From Candidatus Woesearchaeota archaeon (lineage in GTDB: Archaea > Nanobdellota > Nanobdellia > Woesearchaeales > UBA11576), in assembly GCA_027083015.1 (NCBI GenBank), contig JALWQS010000020.1:1-8319 (forward strand): a stretch of 8,319 nt of DNA, in the 5' to 3' direction. The position numbers and the translations under genes are program-made. Shown in pieces: positions 1-6,707 of this stretch. The notes beneath the pieces were generated by a model. That model was not told the DNA's origin, made no database searches, and was given only the letters and a program-made list of their open reading frames with translations. The first letter of the stretch is position 1; each line of letters opens with the position of its first letter.

Positions 1-493
1 GTATGCGTCTCATGAGTTCTCTTGCATATCCTTCGTTGTCCAGTTCTTCTGTTCTTGTCTTGTCCATGTATATGTAACCGTCGCGCATCTCTGCTTCAAC
101 ATACTTATCGGGACATTCTCTCTTTATTATCAGGTGTTTCTTTTGGATCTCAAAGTTTTCTCCTTCTGCTTCCAGTATGTATTTTCCGTCTGTTTCTATC
201 TTGCTCATTATAGATTCTGGAGATATCATTGCTAGTTTGGCGATTATTGTCGCTGATTTTTCTCCAAACTCTGGCCCTACTTTTGAATAGTCTGCTTTGA
301 CTGTGAGTTTAAGGTCTTTGAACTCTTCTACAAGCGTCAGTGTCTTTACATTGGTCTGTTTTTTGATGAGTTCTGAGAATTGTTCTATGCCTTTCTTTGC
401 TTTTTCGTCTTTTGTCACCACAAGAACTTCACCTACTGGCCATCTTACTCCGAGTTGTGCTTTCTCTCTTGCTGACAGTACTGCTTGTATGCA
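1..493 (-). CDS. ileS: IleRS C-terminal part, in-frame continuation after the TAA; runs off the left edge
   Basis: Reading on past the TAA at 494-496 in the same frame gives 164 stop-free codons to position 1. They begin CIQAVLSAREKAQLGVRWPV, the end of the IleRS anticodon-binding region. After them come the conserved QTNVK segment, the VGPEFG segment and, at the edge, GYIYMDKTRTEELDNEGYAR, which fits the conserved C-terminal block of archaeal IleRS. No frame change is needed. I see no ATG close to the stop that would make this a separate gene; the first in-frame ATG is far inside (at the residues MISPES), so independent translation is unlikely. The simplest reading is one ileS gene with a single stop codon about 83 percent of the way through the visible length. 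It may be a sequencing or assembly error, a nonsense mutation or readthrough. The true end of the gene is outside the window. Confidence 0.85.
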
Positions 494-2905
494 TTATTTT
501 ACGTGTTCAAACCTTGATTCCAGATCTTCATCTATCATCGTCTCATCGTAGTCTGACCAGCTTAGCATATGTACTGATTCTTCTTTGAGCCCGTATTCTT
601 CTTTCATGTTCTGGTATATGTGTTCTGATATGAACGGGCTTATTATTGATAGCATCTTTATGATCTCGGTTAGTGATCGGTATATGACTGCGAATACTGC
701 TTCTTTCTCTTCTTCGCTGCCGTTGGCTTTATCTCTTGTCAGCTGTATGTAGGTTCTTGACAGTTCCAGCCATAATGCTTCTACCAGTGATGGAACTTCA
801 TCTAAGCGGTACTCTTCCATGAGTTCGCTCACTTTTTTGAGTGTTGAGTGTGTTCTTGATAGCATGTATTTTTCTATGTCGCTGAAGCTTGCTTTTTCTG
901 CGGTATCTTTGTTGAACTTGTTTAGCCTTCCCATCTCTATCATGTACTTGTGGGTATTCCATAATACTCCTAGTATCCTGTTCTTCAGCTTTGCTTCATC
1001 CCATGAGAAGTTGATGTCTTCTCCTGCTGTCGTGTTGAACATATAATGTCTTAGTGTATCTGCTCCGTACTTATCTATAAGCTCGTAAGGTGATATCACA
1101 TTGCCTAATGATTTTGACATCTTTACTCCTTCAACATCTGTCAGCATGCCATGTGAGTAGCAGGCTTTAAATGATGGTTTGTCGAATGCGATGAAACTTG
1201 TTACGAGGAGTAGGTTGAACCATCCTCTCACCTGTTCTTTGGCTTCCAGTATGAAGTCTGCTGGGAATAGTTTCTCAAATAGGTCTTTTCTTTTTGGGTA
1301 GTCCAGTATGTTCCATGCTAGTGTTCCGGCGTCTATCCATACGTCTAGGACGTCGGGAAGTCTTTTCATCATGTCGCCGCATTCGCAGCTTATCTCTACT
1401 TCATCTATCCACGGTTTGTGTAGGTTTTCTGGGCAGTGGCCTGCTTTTTCTTTCAGTTCTTCTGCGGATCCTATGACTTCGTATTTTCCGCATGTTGGGC
1501 ATTTCCATATCGGTACTGGTGTTCCCCAGTAGCGTTGTTTTGTGATTGAGTTGTCTCTTAGGTGTTCCAGCCAGCCTTGCATAGCTCTTTTTACTGTTTC
1601 AGGTACCCAGTGTATCTTTTGGTTGGCTTCTATCATCCTTTCTTTTAGGTCTTCTATCTTGAAGAACCATTGTTTTGTTGTCCTGAACACGACTGGCGTG
1701 TGGCATCTTTCGCAATGTGCATAATCGTGTTCTACTTCTGTTGTTGCTATCAGCATGTTGTCCTTCTTCATTGCTTCTATGAATGTTGGATCGTCGGTTT
1801 TTGCTCTTAGTCCTGCGAATTCTTTCATCTCTTCAGGGAAGGTTCCGTCTTCTTTTAGGTTGTTGAATGCCGGTATGTTGTTCCTGTATCCTACCTCATA
1901 ATCTTCTGGTCCGCATCCTGGTGCGCAATGTACCAGTCCTGTTCCTGCGCTTAGGTTCACGTATTCTGCGCTTAGTATCACTGTGTGTGTTTTTGGGTGT
2001 TGTGCTTTGATCTCTTTGTAGTGTTCCCATCTGTCGTTCCATGGATGTGTATATTCAAGTCCTTCCAGATCTTTTCCTTTGAACTCGTCAAGAATTTCAA
2101 GTGTGTGTTCTGTGAAGCTTTGTATCACTGGTGCCGCTAGCTGTTTTGCCAGTATCCAGATCTCATCTCCTACTTTTGCTTTTACATAGTCCAGGTCTGG
2201 ATGTACCATTATTGCCAGGTTATAGGCGATGGTCCATGGTGTTGTTGTCCAGATTATCAAGTATTCATTCGGTTTGTCTTTTACCGGGAACTTTACGAAA
2301 ATTGACGGTTCCTTGACTTCTTTATATTCACATTCGTGTTTTGCAAGTGCTGTCTGGCAGGATGGACACCATGACATTGTTCTTAGTCCTTCGTATAATC
2401 TTCCGTTCTCATGAGCTCTCTTCACGAGAAACCATTCTCCTTCTATGTAAGAATTATCCAGTGGTTTGACATAGTTTTCGTAATCCATCCATATGCCTAC
2501 TCTCCACAGGTCTTTGTTCATCAGTTCTGCTTTTTCAAGTGAGAATCTTATACATTCTTTGATGAATTTTTCTATGCCGAACTTTTGTATATCCTCTTTG
2601 TGTTTTAGTTTATGTTCCGCCATGACTTTACGTGCTGTTGGTAGTCCGTGCATGTCGTATGCTGCTCTGTCGAACACGTCAAAGCCTTTCATGCGTTTGT
2701 ATCTTAGTACCATGTCTTTTAGTGAGTTGTTCCATGCGTGTGCTATGTGTATCCTTCCGCTGGTATATGGTGGTCCTTGAATGAAGAAGAACGGTTTTTT
2801 CCCTTCACCTTTTGATTTGGTTTTCTTGTATATGTCGTTCTCTTCCCAGAATTTTAGCATGCCTTCTTCTGTGGCTTTAAAATCATATTTTCCTATGTCA
2901 TTCAT
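494..2905 (-). CDS. ileS: Isoleucyl-tRNA synthetase, archaeal type (first 803 residues, ends at an in-frame TAA)
   Basis: Class Ia cytosolic enzyme that activates isoleucine with ATP and charges tRNA-Ile. Landmarks in order: the HIGH signature as HIAH (residues 53-56); HGLP at 86-89; WCPSC (179-183); the CP1 editing domain with WTTTPWT (219-225) and GTGLVHCAPGCGPEDY (321-336), whose Asp335 fits the conserved editing aspartate; HCERC followed by TTKQWFFKI (397-416); DVLDVWIDAG (518-527); and KMSKS (595-599). Cysteine pairs at 180/183, 398/401 and 469/472 suggest zinc sites. The anticodon-binding helical domain begins near 640. The ATG at 2905 is supported by GAGGG seven bases upstream and by N-terminal residues typical of the family. 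Archaeal relatives are usually about 1,000 residues or more, so 803 is short. The missing part follows in the same frame after the TAA. The membrane-protein gene at 3129 is transcribed divergently. Identity is very secure; whether a full-length protein is made is not. Confidence 0.95.
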   Translation of the reverse strand: MNDIGKYDFKATEEGMLKFWEENDIYKKTKSKGEGKKPFFFIQGPPYTSGRIHIAHAWNNSLKDMVLRYKRMKGFDVFDRAAYDMHGLPTARKVMAEHKLKHKEDIQKFGIEKFIKECIRFSLEKAELMNKDLWRVGIWMDYENYVKPLDNSYIEGEWFLVKRAHENGRLYEGLRTMSWCPSCQTALAKHECEYKEVKEPSIFVKFPVKDKPNEYLIIWTTTPWTIAYNLAIMVHPDLDYVKAKVGDEIWILAKQLAAPVIQSFTEHTLEILDEFKGKDLEGLEYTHPWNDRWEHYKEIKAQHPKTHTVILSAEYVNLSAGTGLVHCAPGCGPEDYEVGYRNNIPAFNNLKEDGTFPEEMKEFAGLRAKTDDPTFIEAMKKDNMLIATTEVEHDYAHCERCHTPVVFRTTKQWFFKIEDLKERMIEANQKIHWVPETVKRAMQGWLEHLRDNSITKQRYWGTPVPIWKCPTCGKYEVIGSAEELKEKAGHCPENLHKPWIDEVEISCECGDMMKRLPDVLDVWIDAGTLAWNILDYPKRKDLFEKLFPADFILEAKEQVRGWFNLLLVTSFIAFDKPSFKACYSHGMLTDVEGVKMSKSLGNVISPYELIDKYGADTLRHYMFNTTAGEDINFSWDEAKLKNRILGVLWNTHKYMIEMGRLNKFNKDTAEKASFSDIEKYMLSRTHSTLKKVSELMEEYRLDEVPSLVEALWLELSRTYIQLTRDKANGSEEEKEAVFAVIYRSLTEIIKMLSIISPFISEHIYQNMKEEYGLKEESVHMLSWSDYDETMIDEDLESRFEHVK

Positions 2906-2912
2906 AAGACTT

Positions 2913-2917
2913 CCCTC
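2913..2917 (-). promoter_or_regulatory. Shine-Dalgarno site of ileS
   Basis: Read on the minus strand, GAGGG lies seven bases before the ATG at 2905. It matches the GGAGG-type complement of the 16S rRNA 3' end and supports this start. The other genes in the window have no comparable site, so the organism seems to mix leadered and leaderless or short-leader messages. Confidence 0.6.
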
Positions 2918-2953
2918 AGATCTCTTTTTGTTAGATACCTTTGTTACAGATTA

Positions 2954-2961
2954 ACTTATAG
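2954..2961 (-). promoter_or_regulatory. Possible TATA box for ileS
   Basis: The minus strand reads CTATAAGT here. Archaeal transcription usually begins roughly 25 bases downstream of the TATA box, which would give a start near 2930 and a leader of about 25 bases holding the GAGGG site. The spacing is sensible, but the match to the archaeal consensus is only moderate. Confidence 0.35.
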
Positions 2962-2985
2962 CTTTCTCTTTACGCTATTGCCTGC

Positions 2986-3020
2986 TCATATGGGTTATAT
3001 GGTGTCATATGCCTCATATT
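2986..3020. repeat. Three short TCATAT(G/T) repeats in the divergent promoter region
   Basis: TCATATG occurs at 2986-2992 and 3005-3011, and TCATATT at 3014-3020, with a related TTATATGG at 2995-3002. CATATG is self-complementary, so these could be binding half-sites of a regulator acting on ileS, on the membrane-protein gene, or on both. AT-rich chance recurrence is the alternative. Confidence 0.3.
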
Positions 3021-3081
3021 AGCGTATTATTTGGATGAATAAGGGCTTCTTTAAAAAGGTTATGTTGTCTATGTTTGTGTC

Positions 3082-3102
3082 TATATAAATAAATATATAA
3101 AG
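3082..3102 (+). promoter_or_regulatory. Tandem TATA boxes for the membrane-protein gene
   Basis: TATATAAA at 3082-3089 and TATATAAAG at 3094-3102 are strong archaeal TATA-box matches. Starting about 25 bases downstream, they give transcripts beginning near 3112 and 3124, ahead of the ATG at 3129. The message would therefore be leaderless or carry a very short leader, in keeping with the absence of a ribosome binding site there. Confidence 0.6.
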
Positions 3103-3128
3103 AGCTTTATTTTTTGCTTTATTGTTCC

Positions 3129-3590
3129 ATGAAAAAAAAGAGTGTGGCTAAGGATTCAGGAAAGAAGGTTAAAAATGTTAAGTCTTTGAAAGGCAAGGTT
3201 ATGGGTCATAGTGCTTCAGACCTTAACTCTAAATATTCTAAGACTGATCACGCTGTCGGATATGATGGTGTTGAACATCATAAGAGCGCTAAACGTCAGG
3301 TTCAGGATTATATTGAAGAACATTTGCAGAAAGGCGACTCTCGTTCTGTTATCAGAGAGCATCTTCTTAAGAAGTATGCTAAGAGACTTGTTGTTCATGA
3401 GATACTTAATTTTCCTGATCCCAGACTTTTTTATAGGTATAAGCGGTGGAATGGTCTTTTGATGTCGCTTATTGGTGTTCTTATATTTTTGAAGCTTTAT
3501 TCTACGATGATCACCATCAATATTTCAGGGATTTTTGTTGTTGCAGTCTATGTCTTCTTTATCAGTGTCTTGTTGGGTGCTCGCGCATAG
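3129..3590 (+). CDS. Small membrane protein with Lys-rich N-terminus, first part (153 residues, ends at TAG)
   Basis: Family not recognised. Residues 1-35 are rich in Lys and Ser and look cytosolic and flexible. Residues about 57-93 (pattern YIEEHL..G.S...I...LLKKY......EIL) form an amphipathic two-helix module like one I recall in DPANN membrane proteins, usually as YI...L..GYS...I...LL. Two membrane spans follow at about 107-125 and 132-150. The stop TAG at 3588-3590 falls straight after the second span. The same frame continues with two more hydrophobic spans to 3833, so the intended product may be a four-span protein of about 234 residues. The start is ATG 3129, preferred over TTG 3114 because the TATA boxes lie just upstream and the protein begins MKKKS. 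Function unknown; a membrane-anchored adaptor is only a guess. Confidence 0.75.
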   Translation: MKKKSVAKDSGKKVKNVKSLKGKVMGHSASDLNSKYSKTDHAVGYDGVEHHKSAKRQVQDYIEEHLQKGDSRSVIREHLLKKYAKRLVVHEILNFPDPRLFYRYKRWNGLLMSLIGVLIFLKLYSTMITINISGIFVVAVYVFFISVLLGARA

Positions 3591-3617
3591 GTTTATCCTC
3601 TTGTTTCTGTCGCCGGA

Positions 3618-3833
3618 ATGTTTGCTTTGTACGGTGCGATAACCGGTTTTTATGTTGCTTTGACTGCTGAGGTTCCTCCTTTTCTTGCTGATGTGAAGTG
3701 GGTTAAGATAGTTGCTATTGTCTTATCCTCTATCAATCTTATTGCTGTTATAGGTGTTGTTCTCTTATCGGCTGTTCTTTGGAAGAAGATCCATCCTGGT
3801 TATAAGTGGCGTAATATTATCGGTATTGAGTGA
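3618..3833 (+). CDS. Second membrane part (71 residues): separate small protein, or the C-terminal half of the preceding gene
   Basis: In the same frame as the gene ending at 3590, the sequence reads nine codons (VYPLVSVAG) and then an ATG at 3618, and runs to a TGA at 3831-3833. It holds one hydrophobic span (MFALYGAITGFYVALT and neighbours) and a second (VAIVLSSINLIAVIGVVLL), then a basic tail, KKIHPGYKWRNIIGIE. Nothing like a ribosome binding site stands before the ATG; only GCCGGA is there. The hydrophobic stretch already begins before the ATG, at VYPLV. Both points favour one protein broken by TAG rather than two genes. A Trp codon, TGG, would fit this position and differs from TAG by one base. 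A coupled two-subunit arrangement remains possible. Function unknown. Confidence 0.6.
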   Translation: MFALYGAITGFYVALTAEVPPFLADVKWVKIVAIVLSSINLIAVIGVVLLSAVLWKKIHPGYKWRNIIGIE

Positions 3834-3857
3834 TCCGAGTGATCCGGATGATCCGCT
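3831..3857 (+). repeat. Three tandem 9-mers, TGATCCGxx
   Basis: TGATCCGAG (3831-3839), TGATCCGGA (3840-3848) and TGATCCGCT (3849-3857) lie head to tail. Because the unit is nine bases, each copy puts a TGA in the frame of the membrane protein, giving three in-frame stops in a row. The last copy forms part of the hairpin at 3846-3868. Confidence 0.8.
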
Positions 3858-3868
3858 GTGCGGCATCC
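3846..3868. terminator. Hairpin between convergent genes, possible terminator
   Basis: GGATG (3846-3850) pairs with CATCC (3864-3868), and CCGC (3853-3856) pairs with GCGG (3860-3863). The result is a nine-pair, GC-rich stem with a two-base bulge (AT) and a three-base loop. The plus strand then becomes pyrimidine-rich and T-rich to 3897. The site lies in the 64-base gap between the membrane gene (ends 3833) and the convergent nuclease gene (ends 3898), where a shared terminator would be expected. Archaeal termination depends mainly on T tracts, so the part played by the hairpin is uncertain. Confidence 0.5.
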
Positions 3869-3897
3869 ATCCTCTCTTGTCTTTTCCTTGTTTCTGT

Positions 3898-6501
3898 TCA
3901 TCTAAGATCTACGCCTTTGTAGAACAGTTCTTCCCAGGTTTTTCCTTTTGTGATAGCTTCTAGTGTTGCTTCGCATTTTTTTGCGTTTAGGCATTCCATC
4001 GTTTCGCCATTGACTAGTCTGAATGAACAGGCACCTTTGGCTTTCATCCTTGCTCTGTATGCTAATAGGTATTCATGATCCGCTACCATGCGTCTTTGGA
4101 TATCATAGTTCCTGATTATTATCTCGTCCAGTCCTCTCACCCATTTTTTCGTCAGCTTGTCAGGTTTTTGTTCGTAGAGTCTCAGGTCTTTCGGATCTTC
4201 TTTGGCTGCATATGCGAGTATGATCTCAGGTCTTAACGGTTCTTCTATTACTGATACAAACGGTCTGTGATTTATCCCTATGAAGAATCCTTGGAAATCC
4301 TTTAGGAAATCTTTTGTCGTGCCGCTTGCTTGCAGTATCGCTGTCTGTGTCAGCAGGTCTCCTATCAGGTTGTACGCTGCGAGGTTGTATAGCATCGTCT
4401 GCACGTTGAATGCTTGCTTGTAATAGTTGGCTCTTTTCCTGTCAAGTATCAGAAGATAGGTTCCGTTCTTGGATTCTACGAAAGCCACTGCGTCGCTGCT
4501 TCCCATCACTGTTATGTCCTTTTCTCTTCGTGAGACTGCTCTTGGTATGGTGTATGCGAGTCTTCGTTCGCACCATTCCATCACGTGTGGTGTGTTATCA
4601 TCCGGTCTTTCAAGGTAGTGGAGCCATGGTCTTTGGTTCCAGAGCTTATGGGTGGCTGTGCCTATGATCGCGAAGTCGTTCTCTTCTATAGGTCTGTCTA
4701 GTTTTGTGTCGTCAACCTTGGATATAAGTCTTGAGAGGTAGCATGAGGTTCCGAATTCTGATGATCTTAACTGGTAGTTTTCTGCTGGTATGTCTGGTAT
4801 TGGCAACGGTCTTACTTTCATCTCTTTGCCGTTCATGGCCACCCATGATCTTGTCCTGTAAGGGTTTTCGTTGTTTAGCAGGAATACAAGAAAGTCTTTT
4901 CCTGATTCAAGCATTCTTAGGTCTTGATGTACTGATCCTGGTATCAGGTATCTGTTCTCACGCATGTCTTCCAGCAGTTTTATGCGTTCTTCTTCTGAAA
5001 ACCTGTGTTCTTTATACACTTCTCTTATAATTTTAGGGTCTGTTATTCCTTTTATCTTTCTTAATGTTTGTGCGATGTCTTGTTCTGTGAATTCATTGTT
5101 CAGGTAATCCAGGGCGCATCTTCTTTCTGAAGCTTTTGCTTGTCGTGAGCAGGTTCTTATGTGCGAGCATTGTATGATCTGGTTGCAGGATCCTGGTTCC
5201 TGTTCTTGTTTTACGTACCATCTTTTTGCCGGATATCTGCTTTTTATTCCCAGATCTTCATCGAGGAATTCCTGAAGTTCGTACCCTAACCATCCTTCAA
5301 GTATCCTGAGCGCTGCTGGGTCGCTTTCTCCTGATAGTGACATGTTGGTATTTTTCATTATTCCGTCCTCTCCGAACGGTTCTATATCTATGTCCTCTAT
5401 CGCTCTTATCCTTTTCAGTATATCAAAGACATAGCTGGTTTTTTTTGCGTAGGGGTGTATTGTTCTTGGTTCTATGAGTCTGAACAGGTTTGCGTATGCG
5501 TTGGCTATCATCTGTTTATCATACGCTAGTACTTTGGTGATTTTTCTTTTGATATCTTCTTCTTTTACGCTTGAGAAATTTTCGTCTTCTTTGTCGAATA
5601 GGTCTTGCATCCTGCGCAATGGTCCGGGTCTTAGTTTCAGTCCTTGCTGTATCGCTCTTATCAGCTGGTCATATTTTGGGAGGTATATCCTGTGTGCTTT
5701 TCTTGGTTCGACGATCGTTTCTGAGAAATAGTTCATGCCTTGCAGGAATTCTTCGCTGTCAAGCTCTTTTCTTCCGTTACCGAACGGTCTTCTTCCTTCT
5801 GCTTCAAGTATGGTTTCCAAGTCTTCCAGTATCTCTGGGAATTGGTGTTGCAGGACTGTTCTGGTCTCTTGTTCTTTCGGATCTTTTTTGTTTATCCTCT
5901 CATGTGTTTTTCCGTATGTTCTTTCTTCTATCCTTATTGTGGATGGAAATATCATGTCAGTTAATTGCAGAAATATGTATTGTTGCATGAACAGGTTGAA
6001 CTCATACAGGAATTCTTCTTGCGATCTTCTTGTTCTTTCTATTCCTTGCTCATAAAATGACCTTACTATGCTCATGATCTCGGTTGATAATCTGTTGCTC
6101 TCGTGTGCCAGATCTGCTCCTGTTCTTCCGGGAAAGAGTCCTCTTTCTGTTATTGTGTTGTCTACTGATGTTCCTGGAAGCAGTATTACCTCTTTTCCTG
6201 TGAGGTTTGCCCCTGGATCTTTTTCTGTTTCTCTCTTATCTTCTCCTGTTATCTGTGTTTTCGCTCTTTCTTCTTCTATTTTTTCTCTTAGCCTGTTATG
6301 GTAGATGTTTATAGGAACTAATGATGCTATGACGTGCGGGTGGCTGCAGTATTCCAATGCTGTCCTGTGCAGGTCTGCAAGTTTTCCTGGTCTCCAGTTT
6401 CCCCAGTGTATGGGTTCATCTATGAATGCTTCTAATGTGTAGAATATCCTAGCAAAATTGAATGGGTTGGTTTTTTTTCTTCCTGAGGGTATGGGTTTCA
6501 C
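3898..6501 (-). CDS. RecB/Cas4-like PD-(D/E)XK nuclease with four-cysteine (probable Fe-S) arrangement and a large unknown N-terminal region
   Basis: An 867-residue protein. The nuclease core is at about 580-845: Cys587 (SEFGTSCYLSRLI), His618 (GTATHKLW), Asp670 (VMGSSDAVAF), the catalytic Asp687-x-Lys689 (LLILDRKRA) and Gln701/Tyr705 (VQTMLYNLAAY). Three cysteines follow at 825, 837 and 843. One cysteine before and three after the core is the Cas4/AddB arrangement that binds a 4Fe-4S cluster. A second cluster, Cys439, 445, 451 and 462, may bind metal. Residues 1-435 are charged and probably helical; I recognise no domain and see no Walker A motif, so a helicase is not evident. Likely a DNA-end-processing nuclease in replication, repair or defence. 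The start GTG at 6501 is weakly supported: the frame closes at TGA 6511-6513 and there is no clear ribosome binding site. A divergent family B polymerase lies next to it. The nuclease call is firm; the biological role is not known. Confidence 0.85.
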   Translation of the reverse strand: MKPIPSGRKKTNPFNFARIFYTLEAFIDEPIHWGNWRPGKLADLHRTALEYCSHPHVIASLVPINIYHNRLREKIEEERAKTQITGEDKRETEKDPGANLTGKEVILLPGTSVDNTITERGLFPGRTGADLAHESNRLSTEIMSIVRSFYEQGIERTRRSQEEFLYEFNLFMQQYIFLQLTDMIFPSTIRIEERTYGKTHERINKKDPKEQETRTVLQHQFPEILEDLETILEAEGRRPFGNGRKELDSEEFLQGMNYFSETIVEPRKAHRIYLPKYDQLIRAIQQGLKLRPGPLRRMQDLFDKEDENFSSVKEEDIKRKITKVLAYDKQMIANAYANLFRLIEPRTIHPYAKKTSYVFDILKRIRAIEDIDIEPFGEDGIMKNTNMSLSGESDPAALRILEGWLGYELQEFLDEDLGIKSRYPAKRWYVKQEQEPGSCNQIIQCSHIRTCSRQAKASERRCALDYLNNEFTEQDIAQTLRKIKGITDPKIIREVYKEHRFSEEERIKLLEDMRENRYLIPGSVHQDLRMLESGKDFLVFLLNNENPYRTRSWVAMNGKEMKVRPLPIPDIPAENYQLRSSEFGTSCYLSRLISKVDDTKLDRPIEENDFAIIGTATHKLWNQRPWLHYLERPDDNTPHVMEWCERRLAYTIPRAVSRREKDITVMGSSDAVAFVESKNGTYLLILDRKRANYYKQAFNVQTMLYNLAAYNLIGDLLTQTAILQASGTTKDFLKDFQGFFIGINHRPFVSVIEEPLRPEIILAYAAKEDPKDLRLYEQKPDKLTKKWVRGLDEIIIRNYDIQRRMVADHEYLLAYRARMKAKGACSFRLVNGETMECLNAKKCEATLEAITKGKTWEELFYKGVDLR

Positions 6502-6533
6502 TTTTACGCTTCAGCTCTCATGATCTTTTTTGA

Positions 6534-6624
6534 CCGGTTTTTTTCTCCTCTTTTCTTTCTTTTTTCTCTTGTTGCTGTTTTTCTGTTTTTCTTTACTGTT
6601 TTTTGTTGCTTCTTTCTTTTTGGT
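6534..6624 (+). other. Polypyrimidine tract upstream of the nuclease gene
   Basis: Over these 91 bases the plus strand has a single A (6595). Positions 6538-6570 are an unbroken run of 33 pyrimidines. On the nuclease's strand it is polypurine (A/G) and would lie within the 5' untranslated part of its message if the TATA box at 6645-6655 is used. It could affect DNA structure or translation, or simply be low-complexity sequence. Confidence 0.7.
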
Positions 6625-6644
6625 ATTTTTTAAGTAATGCTATG

Positions 6645-6655
6645 AATTATATATC
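6645..6655 (-). promoter_or_regulatory. Possible TATA box for the nuclease gene
   Basis: The minus strand reads GATATATAATT, a good archaeal TATA match. Transcription would begin near 6620-6625, leaving a leader of about 120 bases through the polypurine tract before the GTG at 6501. That is long for an archaeal leader, so either the true start lies further upstream or another promoter is used. Confidence 0.4.
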
Positions 6656-6707
6656 AGTTATGTTTTACTTTTAAGCAGCTTCCATTAGGTGTTGTCGTTC
6701 AGGGGTC

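Noticed and set aside
429..494. ATG overlapping the IleRS stop (TAATG) as the start of a coupled downstream gene
   Set aside because: That frame runs only 21 codons (beginning MHTSS) to a TGA and does not encode the IleRS C-terminus, which lies in the original frame.
2493..2780. 95-codon plus-strand open frame
   Set aside because: It is an antisense shadow of the IleRS catalytic region.
3754..3963. Frame with a SDPSDPDDP stretch as an acidic tail of the membrane protein
   Set aside because: It needs a frameshift, comes from the 9-mer repeat and runs antisense into the nuclease gene; the natural frame ends cleanly at TGA.
3898..4800. Cas4 of a CRISPR adaptation module
   Set aside because: The nuclease motifs fit Cas4-like proteins, but the chain is about four times too long and no Cas1, Cas2 or repeat array is present.
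6518..6639. Lys-rich 40-codon open frame on the minus strand upstream of the nuclease
   Set aside because: It has no start codon and its Lys/Arg/Asn composition follows directly from the polypurine tract.
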